DNA from: a virus
Direction: 5' to 3' (one strand)
Virus record (IMG/VR): IMGVR_UViG_3300025137_000344
Coordinates: 1 to 21,958 of that record
Length of the DNA stretch: 21,958 bases
Below the pieces are notes generated by a model. The model saw only the letters and a program-made list of their open reading frames with translations, was not told where the DNA came from and did no database searches. Every line of letters begins with the position of its first letter. The stretch's first letter is position 1. Shown here in pieces: positions 12,843 through 19,603 of the stretch. The translations under genes were made by a program, and so were the position numbers.

Positions 12843-13711
12843 TATAGTATGTCCTCCTCATATTCACGTGGTTTATATCTGGATCGTGGTCTACCTTGAC
12901 CTAAACGCGTCCTCTCATATTTATCAAACTCGCATAAACAATGTTCTATGTCTCTCATTTCTAGTGGTAATGGTGTGTTATTTAATAAAGCCAGTAAGTC
13001 TCTCATTTCTTCTATGAATAATGGCTTCTTTTGTTTACTGTCTAACGGTCTACCGAATATTCTATTAAGTCCTCTCATAGCACCAGGTCCAGGATTAGCC
13101 CAAGTCATAATATCTGGTGCGTTACGCAACCATTTAGTATGGCGTAAATCAGTTACTACCTCGTAAGACATAAAATCACTAAACCCAGGATAAGGTAAAA
13201 AACTTTTCCAACAGTTTTCTATACTGCTAAAATCAAAATCACCGTGAGAGTTAGCATATAGTGGTGTGAGTATTTTGTCAACTGTTTGTTCTATCTTAGT
13301 TCCACCTAGCGTACCTGTTAACATATATGCGCCAGTGTAAACTTTCTCACCTTTGTCTTTACGCTCTTTCATAATACTTTTAATACGCTCTGCGTCAAAG
13401 GTAGAAGGAAAACCGATAGCTTCTAAAGTGGGTGGCCAATTGATTTGCCTAGCCATAGCCATAGCAAAAGGTAAGTTAGGATGGTCGGCGTGTGGCTCTC
13501 TCCAGTTTTCTCGTATCCAAATAGTTACTCTATCTAATTCACGATACACATTACAAAAGCTGTACTCAGTAAGTATAGCATCATCACTCCATGGATAGGG
13601 ATCATTATTTAACTCCTTCTTTATAAAAATATTATGACGCTCAATCATAAAGTTATTGAAATCTTCTACACGCCTTAAAGAGTTATTGCCTATTAAAGTC
13701 TTAAATATCAT
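12842..13711 (-). CDS. DNA base hypermodification protein (HMUDK_hel / alpha-glutamyl-putrescinyl-thymine pyrophosphorylase-like)
   Basis: The 289-residue protein has WSDDAILTEYSFCNVYRELD (41-60) followed by RVTIWIREN. This is the helical domain found in 5-hydroxymethyl-dU kinase/aGPT-PPlase proteins (Pfam HMUDK_hel). Further motifs are YTGAYML (125-131), YEVVTDLRHT, DIMTWANPGPGAMRGLNR (200-217), a helix-hairpin-helix-like segment, and MRDIEHCLCEFDKYER (252-267) with GRPRSRY. I recognise the set from proteins annotated as 'putative DNA base hypermodification protein'. The family was predicted to act on 5-substituted thymine in phage DNA, and related phage pathways have been shown to make such bases. 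There is no P-loop, so this is not the kinase itself. Its TAA overlaps the glycosyltransferase start. Confidence 0.88.
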   Translation of the reverse strand: MIFKTLIGNNSLRRVEDFNNFMIERHNIFIKKELNNDPYPWSDDAILTEYSFCNVYRELDRVTIWIRENWREPHADHPNLPFAMAMARQINWPPTLEAIGFPSTFDAERIKSIMKERKDKGEKVYTGAYMLTGTLGGTKIEQTVDKILTPLYANSHGDFDFSSIENCWKSFLPYPGFSDFMSYEVVTDLRHTKWLRNAPDIMTWANPGPGAMRGLNRIFGRPLDSKQKKPLFIEEMRDLLALLNNTPLPLEMRDIEHCLCEFDKYERTRLGQGRPRSRYKPREYEEDIL

Positions 13712-14052
13712 TTGTTATCTTTATCCTTATGTAAATTAATGAAGTATTGAGCCTCTACTAATACTAAAGGTTTACTTCGGTTACGTTTAATCACTACTAA
13801 TGGTTCGTATTTACCACAATTACTTTCAGCTTGTTCGTAAGCTTTCCACACGTTCACAGCTTCTTGATTCTTACACTCTATAGAGTATGGGAATATAGTT
13901 CTAGACTGTTTACCCATTATTATGTCTTCCCCTTGACTACCCATAGGTCTGCTTTCTAAATCTTCTGGGTCAAGACCTAATAGCTCTACTAACTTATTAG
14001 TAAACCATTGTTGTAGTTTACGACCTTTAGCTTTAGCACTACTAGGACGCAC
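13708..14052 (-). CDS. PD-(D/E)XK nuclease, Holliday-junction-resolvase-like, GTG start
   Basis: A small nuclease with KAKGRKLQQWFTNKL at its start, RPMGSQGEDI with catalytic D43, SIECKNQE with E59-x-K61, and Q74 in a following helix. This is the PD-(D/E)XK order of Hjc-like resolvases. The start used is GTG at 14050-14052, 4 bases after GGTGG, giving 114 residues and a 9-base overlap with the upstream gene. The frame could run to an ATG at 14100, but that would add a 59-base overlap and an N-terminus unlike the family. It probably resolves branched DNA in replication or recombination. Its TGA overlaps the hypermodification gene start (ATGA). Confidence 0.8.
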   Translation of the reverse strand: MRPSSAKAKGRKLQQWFTNKLVELLGLDPEDLESRPMGSQGEDIIMGKQSRTIFPYSIECKNQEAVNVWKAYEQAESNCGKYEPLVVIKRNRSKPLVLVEAQYFINLHKDKDNK

Positions 14053-14536
14053 GTTGCCACCAGTCTGGTTGCCTATTAGGTATTTTATTCCACTGGGCAT
14101 AATGCTTTTCGTTTACTACGTAATCACGGTAAGCTTTAACAGGGTCACTGTTTTTATACTCGTCGGGCATAGCTTGAGCCATAGGAGTTAAGTTACCGTC
14201 TTTAATAGTAAGGGGCATTTCTAATAAACAGTCTTTTAACTTTACGTAACTAAGGTGTTTTCTACCATACCTGTTTTCATACTCCTTAGATAAAGCAAGA
14301 AAATGACAGTATAACCAGTGATAGTTTTCACTAGTTTCCCTAGCCCATATACTACATGGGTGATTAATATGAGCAGTTTTATATAGCCCACGCTCATTAC
14401 AGTAATCGTCACCACTAAGCACACGGTGTGCAGTACTAAGCATTTGAGCTGACTCTAGAGGCATCTTGACTACTAGCTTATCGGGTAAACACATTGCTGC
14501 ATAAACAGGGTCTTTGTGTACGTAAAATATATTCAT
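14042..14536 (-). CDS. conserved phage protein of unknown function, 164 aa
   Basis: Features are DPVYAAMCLPDKLVVKM near the start, LESAQMLSTAHRVL, HINHPCSIWARETSENYHWL, then LALSKEYENRYGRKH and TPMAQAMPDEY. I recognise this as a protein recurrent in phage genomes ('SAQMLSTAHRVL ... HP...W...S..NY.WL'), of unknown biochemical role. Conserved His, Trp, Glu and Tyr suggest an enzyme. A resemblance to pyrimidine-dimer glycosylases is only superficial and I do not assign it. It starts the modification block and has no clear ribosome-binding site; a small repeat-rich gap (14537-14599) precedes it. Confidence 0.8.
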   Translation of the reverse strand: MNIFYVHKDPVYAAMCLPDKLVVKMPLESAQMLSTAHRVLSGDDYCNERGLYKTAHINHPCSIWARETSENYHWLYCHFLALSKEYENRYGRKHLSYVKLKDCLLEMPLTIKDGNLTPMAQAMPDEYKNSDPVKAYRDYVVNEKHYAQWNKIPNRQPDWWQRAS

Positions 14537-14562
14537 AAGTAAAGTATTAAATAAAAATTGTT

Positions 14563-14599
14563 AGTAAAATTTTACTTTACTTCCGCATAAAAAGTAAAG
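14563..14599. repeat. 14-bp perfect palindrome plus overlapping 8-bp inverted repeat
   Basis: AGTAAAATTTTACT at 14563-14576 is a perfect palindrome. Partly overlapping it, CTTTACTT (14575-14582) and AAGTAAAG (14592-14599) form a stem that ends exactly at the UvrD-like stop codon. A further AAGTAAAGT lies next to the start of the 164-residue gene. This could be an operator for a dimeric regulator or a weak terminator. Confidence 0.45.
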
Positions 14600-16102
14600 T
14601 TAAATCATTATTCTAAATTCTTTTCTAGTCCTCCCTTGTACTATGTGAAGATTCTCCTTAGCCCTCGTAACTCCTACATAAAACGCTCGGCACTCGTTAT
14701 CAGGGCTCCTTATAAGCTCGTCATATGTTTTAGTAGCTACGTCAGTTAAAAGTATAACATTATCACACTCTCCTCCTTTAGTAGCATGTATAGTATTCAT
14801 TTTAATTCGTGATGAATTTACTTTTTCACCCTTTCTTAAACCACTAATAATGTATTGTTTATTTGTATCCCCTAGTAAATCAAAACACTCATGCCATATG
14901 CCATCCACCATAAGACCATAGTCTTTTTTGAGTTGGTTGATATTAAAAAAAGCTTCTGGGTCTGCTTGTTTCATAGTTTTAAATCCTACTTTAACACCCT
15001 TACCTGCTTTCATGTAGCCATATATTTTTTTAATTCTGTACGCTTCTATACTTGTACCCTTTCGTAACTTTTCCCAGTCTCTTATAGCTTGTATCAGGTT
15101 GTCTGTGACACTAGGTTTGCCACTCTTAGTGTAGAAATATCCTGCATTTTTAACATGCTCTTCTACTTTAGTAAGTAAATAATTATTTCTTGCAAGAATT
15201 AACCACTCACCTTCAGCTATGTCTATGTGCTCAAAACTTTTATGATAAGTTACTGTGCCTTCTTCCTCTTTAGGTATCCATGTTTTTTCACGCCTACGCT
15301 TTATACGACTAACTATGTTTAAAGCTACGTCATGGACTCTCCTAGGTACTCTGTAGGACTGGTCAAGGTATATTTCATTACCGTCTAAGTTTATAAAGTG
15401 CTCTGTATCTGCGCCTGCCCATTTATAAATAGCTTGATCATCATCACCAGCTATGTAAACATTATCTACATCTTTAGCTAGTTTATGAACACACTTCCAT
15501 TGTAGAGCTGATAAGTCTTGAGCTTCGTCTACTATTAAAGCCTTTAGGTTAGGTGAATTATTCATACCTAAAAACCCAGACAACATATCTGTGTAGTCCA
15601 TTAAGAAGTTAGTCTGTTTATAATTGGTGTAACTCTTAACAAACCAATCAAAATGTATCCAGCTCACATCACTGTTAGCTAACTGCCAAGCACGTCTATA
15701 GTCCATACATGTATTACGTGCCATATTTTCTAAGAATAACATATTGTCACCTTTAGAGTTTAAAGCCATTAAGTTCTCACCATCCCAAGCACTACTGATT
15801 CTTTCACCTACTCCCTTACTAAAAGCACGTAAATCTTTACGATCCATTATGTCTGACTTAGTCAAACCCTGCCAAAAATAACATAAAGAATGTATAGTTC
15901 TAAAATACGTGTAAGAATCTTCAGCATAGTCAAACTTAACGATAGCCCTAGTAAGAGCTTCAGTTGCAGCTTTTTTAGTAAACGCAACATATGCTAACTC
16001 GTGTGGTCCAATGCCAGAGTCAAATAATTTTTCTACAGTATTTAAAAGGTAGGTGGTTTTACCTGTACCTGGAGGTCCAAGGACGATATTCCATGGTGTC
16101 AT
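14600..16102 (-). CDS. UvrD/Rep-family SF1A DNA helicase
   Basis: The 500-residue protein has every SF1A motif: Walker A GPPGTGKTT (9-17), Ia VAFTKKAATEAL (39-50), II VDEAQD (191-196), III GDDDQAIYKWAGA (219-231), IV QSYRVPRRV (248-256), V NTIHATKGGE (436-445) and VI YVGVTRAKENL (475-485). It should therefore unwind DNA 3' to 5' using ATP. It is about 200 residues shorter than UvrD or PcrA, mainly through small 1B/2B subdomains, as in other phage versions. It is coupled to the primase gene (ATGA overlap) with a GGAGG ribosome-binding site. It may act at the fork with the primase, or in recombination with the Cas4/AddB-like nuclease. Confidence 0.95.
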   Translation of the reverse strand: MTPWNIVLGPPGTGKTTYLLNTVEKLFDSGIGPHELAYVAFTKKAATEALTRAIVKFDYAEDSYTYFRTIHSLCYFWQGLTKSDIMDRKDLRAFSKGVGERISSAWDGENLMALNSKGDNMLFLENMARNTCMDYRRAWQLANSDVSWIHFDWFVKSYTNYKQTNFLMDYTDMLSGFLGMNNSPNLKALIVDEAQDLSALQWKCVHKLAKDVDNVYIAGDDDQAIYKWAGADTEHFINLDGNEIYLDQSYRVPRRVHDVALNIVSRIKRRREKTWIPKEEEGTVTYHKSFEHIDIAEGEWLILARNNYLLTKVEEHVKNAGYFYTKSGKPSVTDNLIQAIRDWEKLRKGTSIEAYRIKKIYGYMKAGKGVKVGFKTMKQADPEAFFNINQLKKDYGLMVDGIWHECFDLLGDTNKQYIISGLRKGEKVNSSRIKMNTIHATKGGECDNVILLTDVATKTYDELIRSPDNECRAFYVGVTRAKENLHIVQGRTRKEFRIMI

Positions 16103-17607
16103 ATCATATCCTCCTCAAAATTGTGTCCATCTAAAGTGTCTTCTTTATACTCAAACTCTTTGATGTACCAGACGTTAGTACCCCTACCTTTTAAATTCCA
16201 GAACTTAGTGTGAGCTTTCATGTCCCTAAGTTTAGATGCTATTCTATTAGTCTCTAACTCAGTAAACCTATGCTTAACTAAGAATTCTCTGAAATCTTTT
16301 ATTCTAAAATATGTGTACCCACCTTCACTATATGGTTTACCTAGTAATACTTCTTCCCTTGTACTGGCTTGTGCTAGGTCAGTGGTAAAAGATTCAAGTA
16401 GTTCTAAGAACTGACCTTCAGTTGAAACATCTGAAGTAACTTCTATAATTTCCATACCTGAATCCATCAGTGATTGTATTTGAGCTTGCCATGCACGTTC
16501 GTTAGTTTTAGGTGGCATAAGGTTAAGAGTTTCCATACAGACTCTTTGAAACTTAGTTTGATTCTGTAACTCTTCAGTAGTTAGTTCTAAACGCTTATCG
16601 TCTATAGATAAAAACCACAAAGGTGGTGTAGCATCTAGTTTAGCTAAACTTGAAAAAGTTGGTGTAGTATTACCTTGACCAACCCCAAACTTACATGTCC
16701 TACACTTTTGTGCATCACAGTAAGATCTTATAGGTTCATCGCTACACTTATAGTTGTACTCTTTCTTTTTAAGAGTACTTATTAAAGTCAGTACTTCTTG
16801 AGCAGGTAGTGGTGGACTCACATACTTACGGTTATACTCCTCTATTTGATTTTCCCACTTATCTGGTGTAGCTTGTTTAAGGTACACTCCCACATTAAAT
16901 AATCCATTGTTACGTGTACCTTCTGGGAAGCCTTGTTTTAACAGAGTCTTTAAACAAGGTGGTCCACCTTGTATGTCGTCTACTTCTGGTACTGATAAAG
17001 TTAGTAAGGTGTCATGAGTTATAGTCTTACTGCGAACATAAGCTATAAACTGCTCGGGTGATAAAGCAACTCCATTAGGGTTATGCCCATACCTTACTGA
17101 AGTTTCCCCTTCAAAGTATGGCATGTTTAACCAGCTACCTATGTCACCTCTATCTACTAAAACTTCTCTTTGTTTAGGGAATATCTCTACTCCACCGTAA
17201 CCTAATCCTGCTGCTAATTCTCTAAGTTTATCTTGCATATCGCCAGCAGGGATAAACTCTTCTATAAAACAATATACATGTGCACCACCACTTTTTGATC
17301 TACAGACCACTAAAGGTAGTTTAAATGATTCAATCTTTTTGACTAATTCAGGTATATCAAGTGGGTATGTATCTATATCAATAGCACCCCAACGTACCTG
17401 ATTTTCTTCATTGATAGGTATGATACCTAATCCATTTTTACCCTCTAAGTGTGAGAGCCAATGTTCTGAAGTTGGACCAGCTGTCTTTATAGTTTTAGCT
17501 ACGCCCTGTTGTTTCTGTGTATTACCATTTTGATTGACATTAAATATACCGTGTGCTCTACGTGAACCCTCAAAAATGTCGTATAAAGTTTTGTGTAATT
17601 CCAACAC
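16099..17607 (-). CDS. AEP-superfamily primase, TOTE/PriS-like
   Basis: The N-terminal 200 residues contain the archaeo-eukaryotic primase motifs: AIDIDTY with D77 and D79 for metal binding, CRSKSGGAHVYCF with S106 and H110, and GVEIFPKQREV. This matches primases of the TOTE-conflict/phage type. The middle (PPCLKTLLKQGFPEGTRNN, then a cluster C288, C297, C302, C305) resembles a metal- or Fe-S-binding segment behind such primases. The last 100 residues look like a winged-helix domain. The protein should synthesise primers at the fork. No DnaB/T7-type helicase is fused or adjacent. Translation starts at GTG 17605-17607 or the next TTG, since GGGGAG is only 3 bases from the GTG. The leader can form two alternative hairpins (17613-17643). 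Confidence 0.88.
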   Translation of the reverse strand: MLELHKTLYDIFEGSRRAHGIFNVNQNGNTQKQQGVAKTIKTAGPTSEHWLSHLEGKNGLGIIPINEENQVRWGAIDIDTYPLDIPELVKKIESFKLPLVVCRSKSGGAHVYCFIEEFIPAGDMQDKLRELAAGLGYGGVEIFPKQREVLVDRGDIGSWLNMPYFEGETSVRYGHNPNGVALSPEQFIAYVRSKTITHDTLLTLSVPEVDDIQGGPPCLKTLLKQGFPEGTRNNGLFNVGVYLKQATPDKWENQIEEYNRKYVSPPLPAQEVLTLISTLKKKEYNYKCSDEPIRSYCDAQKCRTCKFGVGQGNTTPTFSSLAKLDATPPLWFLSIDDKRLELTTEELQNQTKFQRVCMETLNLMPPKTNERAWQAQIQSLMDSGMEIIEVTSDVSTEGQFLELLESFTTDLAQASTREEVLLGKPYSEGGYTYFRIKDFREFLVKHRFTELETNRIASKLRDMKAHTKFWNLKGRGTNVWYIKEFEYKEDTLDGHNFEEDMI

Positions 17608-17612
17608 ATACT

Positions 17613-17643
17613 CCCCAAAATGGAAGGGGGATTTTACTCCCCC
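17613..17643 (-). promoter_or_regulatory. two mutually exclusive hairpins over the primase ribosome-binding site
   Basis: On the minus strand GGGGGA (17638-17643) pairs with UCCCCC (17626-17631) around a 6-base loop. Alternatively, the same C-run (17626-17629) pairs with GGGG (17613-17616), which is the primase ribosome-binding site. The first fold frees the site and the second hides it. The 42-base gap between the ssDNA-binding candidate and primase genes thus reads as an attenuator or translational switch. The first hairpin could also act as a weak terminator, but no U-run follows it. Confidence 0.45.
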
Positions 17644-17649
17644 TATTAA

Positions 17650-18420
17650 TTAGAACGGTGCGTCTTCCGTACCACCAACTTTGTCAGTGGATAGATTGAT
17701 GCCACCTACTTGCTCGGCAAAGTCTTTAGCTGCTTGATAGTACTGCATCTCATTTTGAGATACTTGACCTAATGCAGATATGCCCCAACCAAACCATGTA
17801 CCACGGTCGTTAGACTCTTGTACACAACCTAGTTGATACTTTTGACTAAAACTAGGTGGAGTAAATACTTTATCACCTTGCTTCATCTTAACACTAGCCA
17901 TCATAGAGTTCCACGTACGAGACCTTTTTAATTGTGTTCCCGCCATGGATATCATAGCTGTGTCAAAACCACCGTCTTTATTCATAACCAGTACAAAGTG
18001 TGTAGCTGAAGTTTGAATGTAGTTACCATTTTCTAAAACGTCTTGACCCATTTTATTTCGAGTAGTTGTACTTAAAATATTAGCGTCGTCGTGTTGAGCT
18101 ACTAACCCACCACCAGACTCTCTAGGAGTCCACTCTAAGAATAAACGCTTATAAGCCACAGGTAATACTACCAATGGATTATCGTCGTTATAGAGTACAC
18201 TACTAACAGTATTGATGATATCACCAGTACTAGCACCGTCAACATACTTACCGTCATGCTTATTAACTTCAGGACTCATAGCCTGTAGTATTTTTAAACG
18301 TGGTATAGTAACATCGTCAGCACCTATATTCTCTAGCCCACTACCAGCATCCTCCATAAAGGCTGTTGATACAGCTATGTCAGTTGTTTTATTGTCACTT
18401 GGTTCTTTTTTATTTGTCAT
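17650..18420 (-). CDS. probable ssDNA-binding-type protein with acidic C-terminal tip, 256 aa
   Basis: This resembles a phage protein often found beside primase and polymerase genes: GADDVTIPRLKILQ near residue 34, VVLPVAYKRLFLEW near residue 84, then VLVMNKDGG, LKRSRTWNSMM and QKYQLGCVQE. Beta-rich segments fit an OB-like core. The very end, GGTEDAPF, resembles the acidic SSB tip that recruits partner proteins. The function as an ssDNA-binding protein is an inference from that tip and from position, not from a recognised family motif. It is coupled to the 177-residue gene by an ATGA overlap and followed by the hairpin pair ahead of the primase. Confidence 0.75.
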   Translation of the reverse strand: MTNKKEPSDNKTTDIAVSTAFMEDAGSGLENIGADDVTIPRLKILQAMSPEVNKHDGKYVDGASTGDIINTVSSVLYNDDNPLVVLPVAYKRLFLEWTPRESGGGLVAQHDDANILSTTTRNKMGQDVLENGNYIQTSATHFVLVMNKDGGFDTAMISMAGTQLKRSRTWNSMMASVKMKQGDKVFTPPSFSQKYQLGCVQESNDRGTWFGWGISALGQVSQNEMQYYQAAKDFAEQVGGINLSTDKVGGTEDAPF

Positions 18421-18950
18421 TTTTTAATTATCCTTGTTTTTTGACCTATATAAACATTAAAAGTTTCAAGTGGCAGGTCGTTACCACTCTCAACTTGTTC
18501 CCTCACAAACGCTTTAAGAGTCATAGGCTCTACCCACTTTTTACCGCTGGTAGTAAACCCATCATCTTGAAGGTCTGTTAAGAGCTTTTCGGCATTGACG
18601 TCTTCGTCTCTACCAAAACTTACGGACACAGTATTTTTTATAATATCTCCGTGTCCATTATTCTGTAACCATGTGAAAGCTTCATCACGGTTATGTTCTG
18701 TTATCCTAGCAAAGTAATATGCATTGGTACTGATTTTAGCACCGTTAGATAAAGTAATTTCGCTTAGTCCTACCTCACTTAATAAAGCAGGTATTTCTTC
18801 TTCGGCTAATGCTTTTAATTCTTTTTGTGTAGCTTTTAAACTAGCCTGTTTTTCTTCAACAAGCTCTTCTAAGTTTAACATTTGAGTAGCTTTTTCGGTG
18901 AGCGTTTTTAAAGAGACCTCACTAACCTCTGTTTTTATGTCGTCAAACAT
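18417..18950 (-). CDS. conserved phage protein with N-terminal coiled coil, 177 aa
   Basis: Residues about 15-60 form a charged helix likely to coil (LEELVEEKQASLKATQKE...). After this come IPALLSEVGLSEITLSNG, FTWLQNNGHGDIIKNTVSV near residue 92, and MTLKAFVREQVESG near residue 142. The combination is recurrent in phage replication blocks, where it lies next to primase/helicase or SSB-like genes, but its role is unknown. A structural or loading function at the replication fork is a reasonable guess. It overlaps both neighbours by 4-8 bases, indicating coupled expression. Confidence 0.8.
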   Translation of the reverse strand: MFDDIKTEVSEVSLKTLTEKATQMLNLEELVEEKQASLKATQKELKALAEEEIPALLSEVGLSEITLSNGAKISTNAYYFARITEHNRDEAFTWLQNNGHGDIIKNTVSVSFGRDEDVNAEKLLTDLQDDGFTTSGKKWVEPMTLKAFVREQVESGNDLPLETFNVYIGQKTRIIKK

Positions 18951-19254
18951 TTATATTTACCTCAATAATATTGTATTTATAGTCACGGTTATCCCACTTT
19001 AATAATTTAACTTTACTTCGGTTATTAAGTAAAGCATAATGCATACATACCCCAATAGCAACAGGATCACCTATTAATAATAGATAATCATTGTCGTTAA
19101 AATCTTGAAGTTTTTTTCGTATTCTATTTACGGTGGGTACAGGACTATACATCATATTAGAACGGCTGTCCAATATAAATTCAAAGTCACCATACTCTAA
19201 AGCGGAAGAGATATTTTTATTATCACTTGGCTTCTCTACTATATATACACTCAT
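18943..19254 (-). CDS. conserved small phage protein (LLLIGDPVAIG motif), 103 aa
   Basis: An alpha-beta protein with YIVEKPSDNKN at the start, NDYLLLIGDPVAIGVCMHYAL near residues 55-75 and KLLKWDNRDYKYNIIEV at the end. I have seen the 'DYLLLIGDP.aIg...LkWDr....Y' pattern in small proteins of phage replication blocks. No function is known. It is the first gene of the long left-pointing transcript. Its leader contains a 9-bp hairpin (19281-19317) and ends in AAGAGACAAGAT just before the ATG, the same 12 bases that precede the divergent helicase gene. Confidence 0.78.
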   Translation of the reverse strand: MSVYIVEKPSDNKNISSALEYGDFEFILDSRSNMMYSPVPTVNRIRKKLQDFNDNDYLLLIGDPVAIGVCMHYALLNNRSKVKLLKWDNRDYKYNIIEVNINV

Positions 19255-19280
19255 CTTGTCTCTTTTATCTTTATTAAAAC

Positions 19281-19317
19281 GAGTGAGAGGATACGCGTAG
19301 TTCCAGAGCTCTCACTC
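19281..19317 (-). promoter_or_regulatory. 9-bp hairpin in the leader of the main leftward transcript
   Basis: Perfect arms at 19281-19289 and 19309-19317 (GAGTGAGAG/CTCTCACTC) with a 19-base loop lie 27 bases before the start codon on the minus strand. It is followed by GUUUUAAUAAAG, which is too weak for a confident terminator. It may be an attenuator or an RNA-stabilising 5' structure. Confidence 0.45.
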
Positions 19318-19392
19318 TACCTTTTAAGGATCACCCATATGACTAGGTGACAGTTAAGTAATAAATGAAAAATTATTTAACTTACCTATTAC

Positions 19393-19421
19393 TATATAGG
19401 GTAACTAAAAAATAATAAAGT
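19393..19421 (-). promoter_or_regulatory. candidate promoter of the main leftward replication transcript
   Basis: On the minus strand ACTTTA (19416-19421) and TATATA (19393-19398) are separated by 17 bases, upstream of the leader hairpin and the 103-residue gene. The sequence is very AT-rich, so chance matches are likely. Confidence 0.3.
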
Positions 19422-19470
19422 TTAATCTTTAAATATTTACGTTAAGGGTAATATCGCTAATAGGGTAGGG

Positions 19471-19565
19471 AAAAAATACTGTAGTGGAGAATGCTACAAG
19501 GCTATTGGCTGAAGCTATTAAGGGGCTATTAAGCTAAAACGTGCAATAACCTTTTTATTTTAACT
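19471..19565 (-). ncRNA. candidate small RNA with terminator-like end in the divergent region
   Basis: On the minus strand a 10-bp helix (19544-19553 with 19498-19507) includes a U-G pair at 19549/19502 that would be an A-C mismatch on the plus strand. It encloses an inner stem AGCUUAA/UUAA-UA-GCU. A 6-bp hairpin (about 19479-19499) followed by GUAUUUUUU (19471-19479) resembles a Rho-independent terminator. Upstream, TTGTCT (19593-19598) and TAAACT (19571-19576), spaced 16 bases, could be its promoter. The RNA would be about 95 bases and lies between two divergent genes. It contains no reading frame of note. Confidence 0.45.
19501..19535 (+). repeat. three GCTATT direct repeats
   Basis: GCTATT occurs at 19501, 19514 and 19525, with a related GCTAAT at 19456. 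They fall within the candidate small RNA. Alternatively they are iteron-like sites for a DNA-binding protein in a 349-base divergent gap, which is a common place for an origin or operator. No further iteron features are seen. Confidence 0.35.
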
Positions 19566-19580
19566 GACCTAGTTTATTAT
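19552..19580 (+). promoter_or_regulatory. weak candidate promoter for the SNF2-like gene
   Basis: TTTTTA (19552-19557) and TATTAT (19575-19580) are 17 bases apart and 23 bases before the ATG at 19604. The leader ends in AAGAGACAAGAT. Because of high AT content, this is a tentative call. Confidence 0.3.
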
Positions 19581-19603
19581 TACCTATATAAGAGACAAGA
19601 TAC

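Noticed and set aside
14242-14424. Second minus-strand frame inside the 164-aa gene
   Set aside because: It lies in another frame of a protein with recognisable conserved motifs and has no ribosome-binding site.
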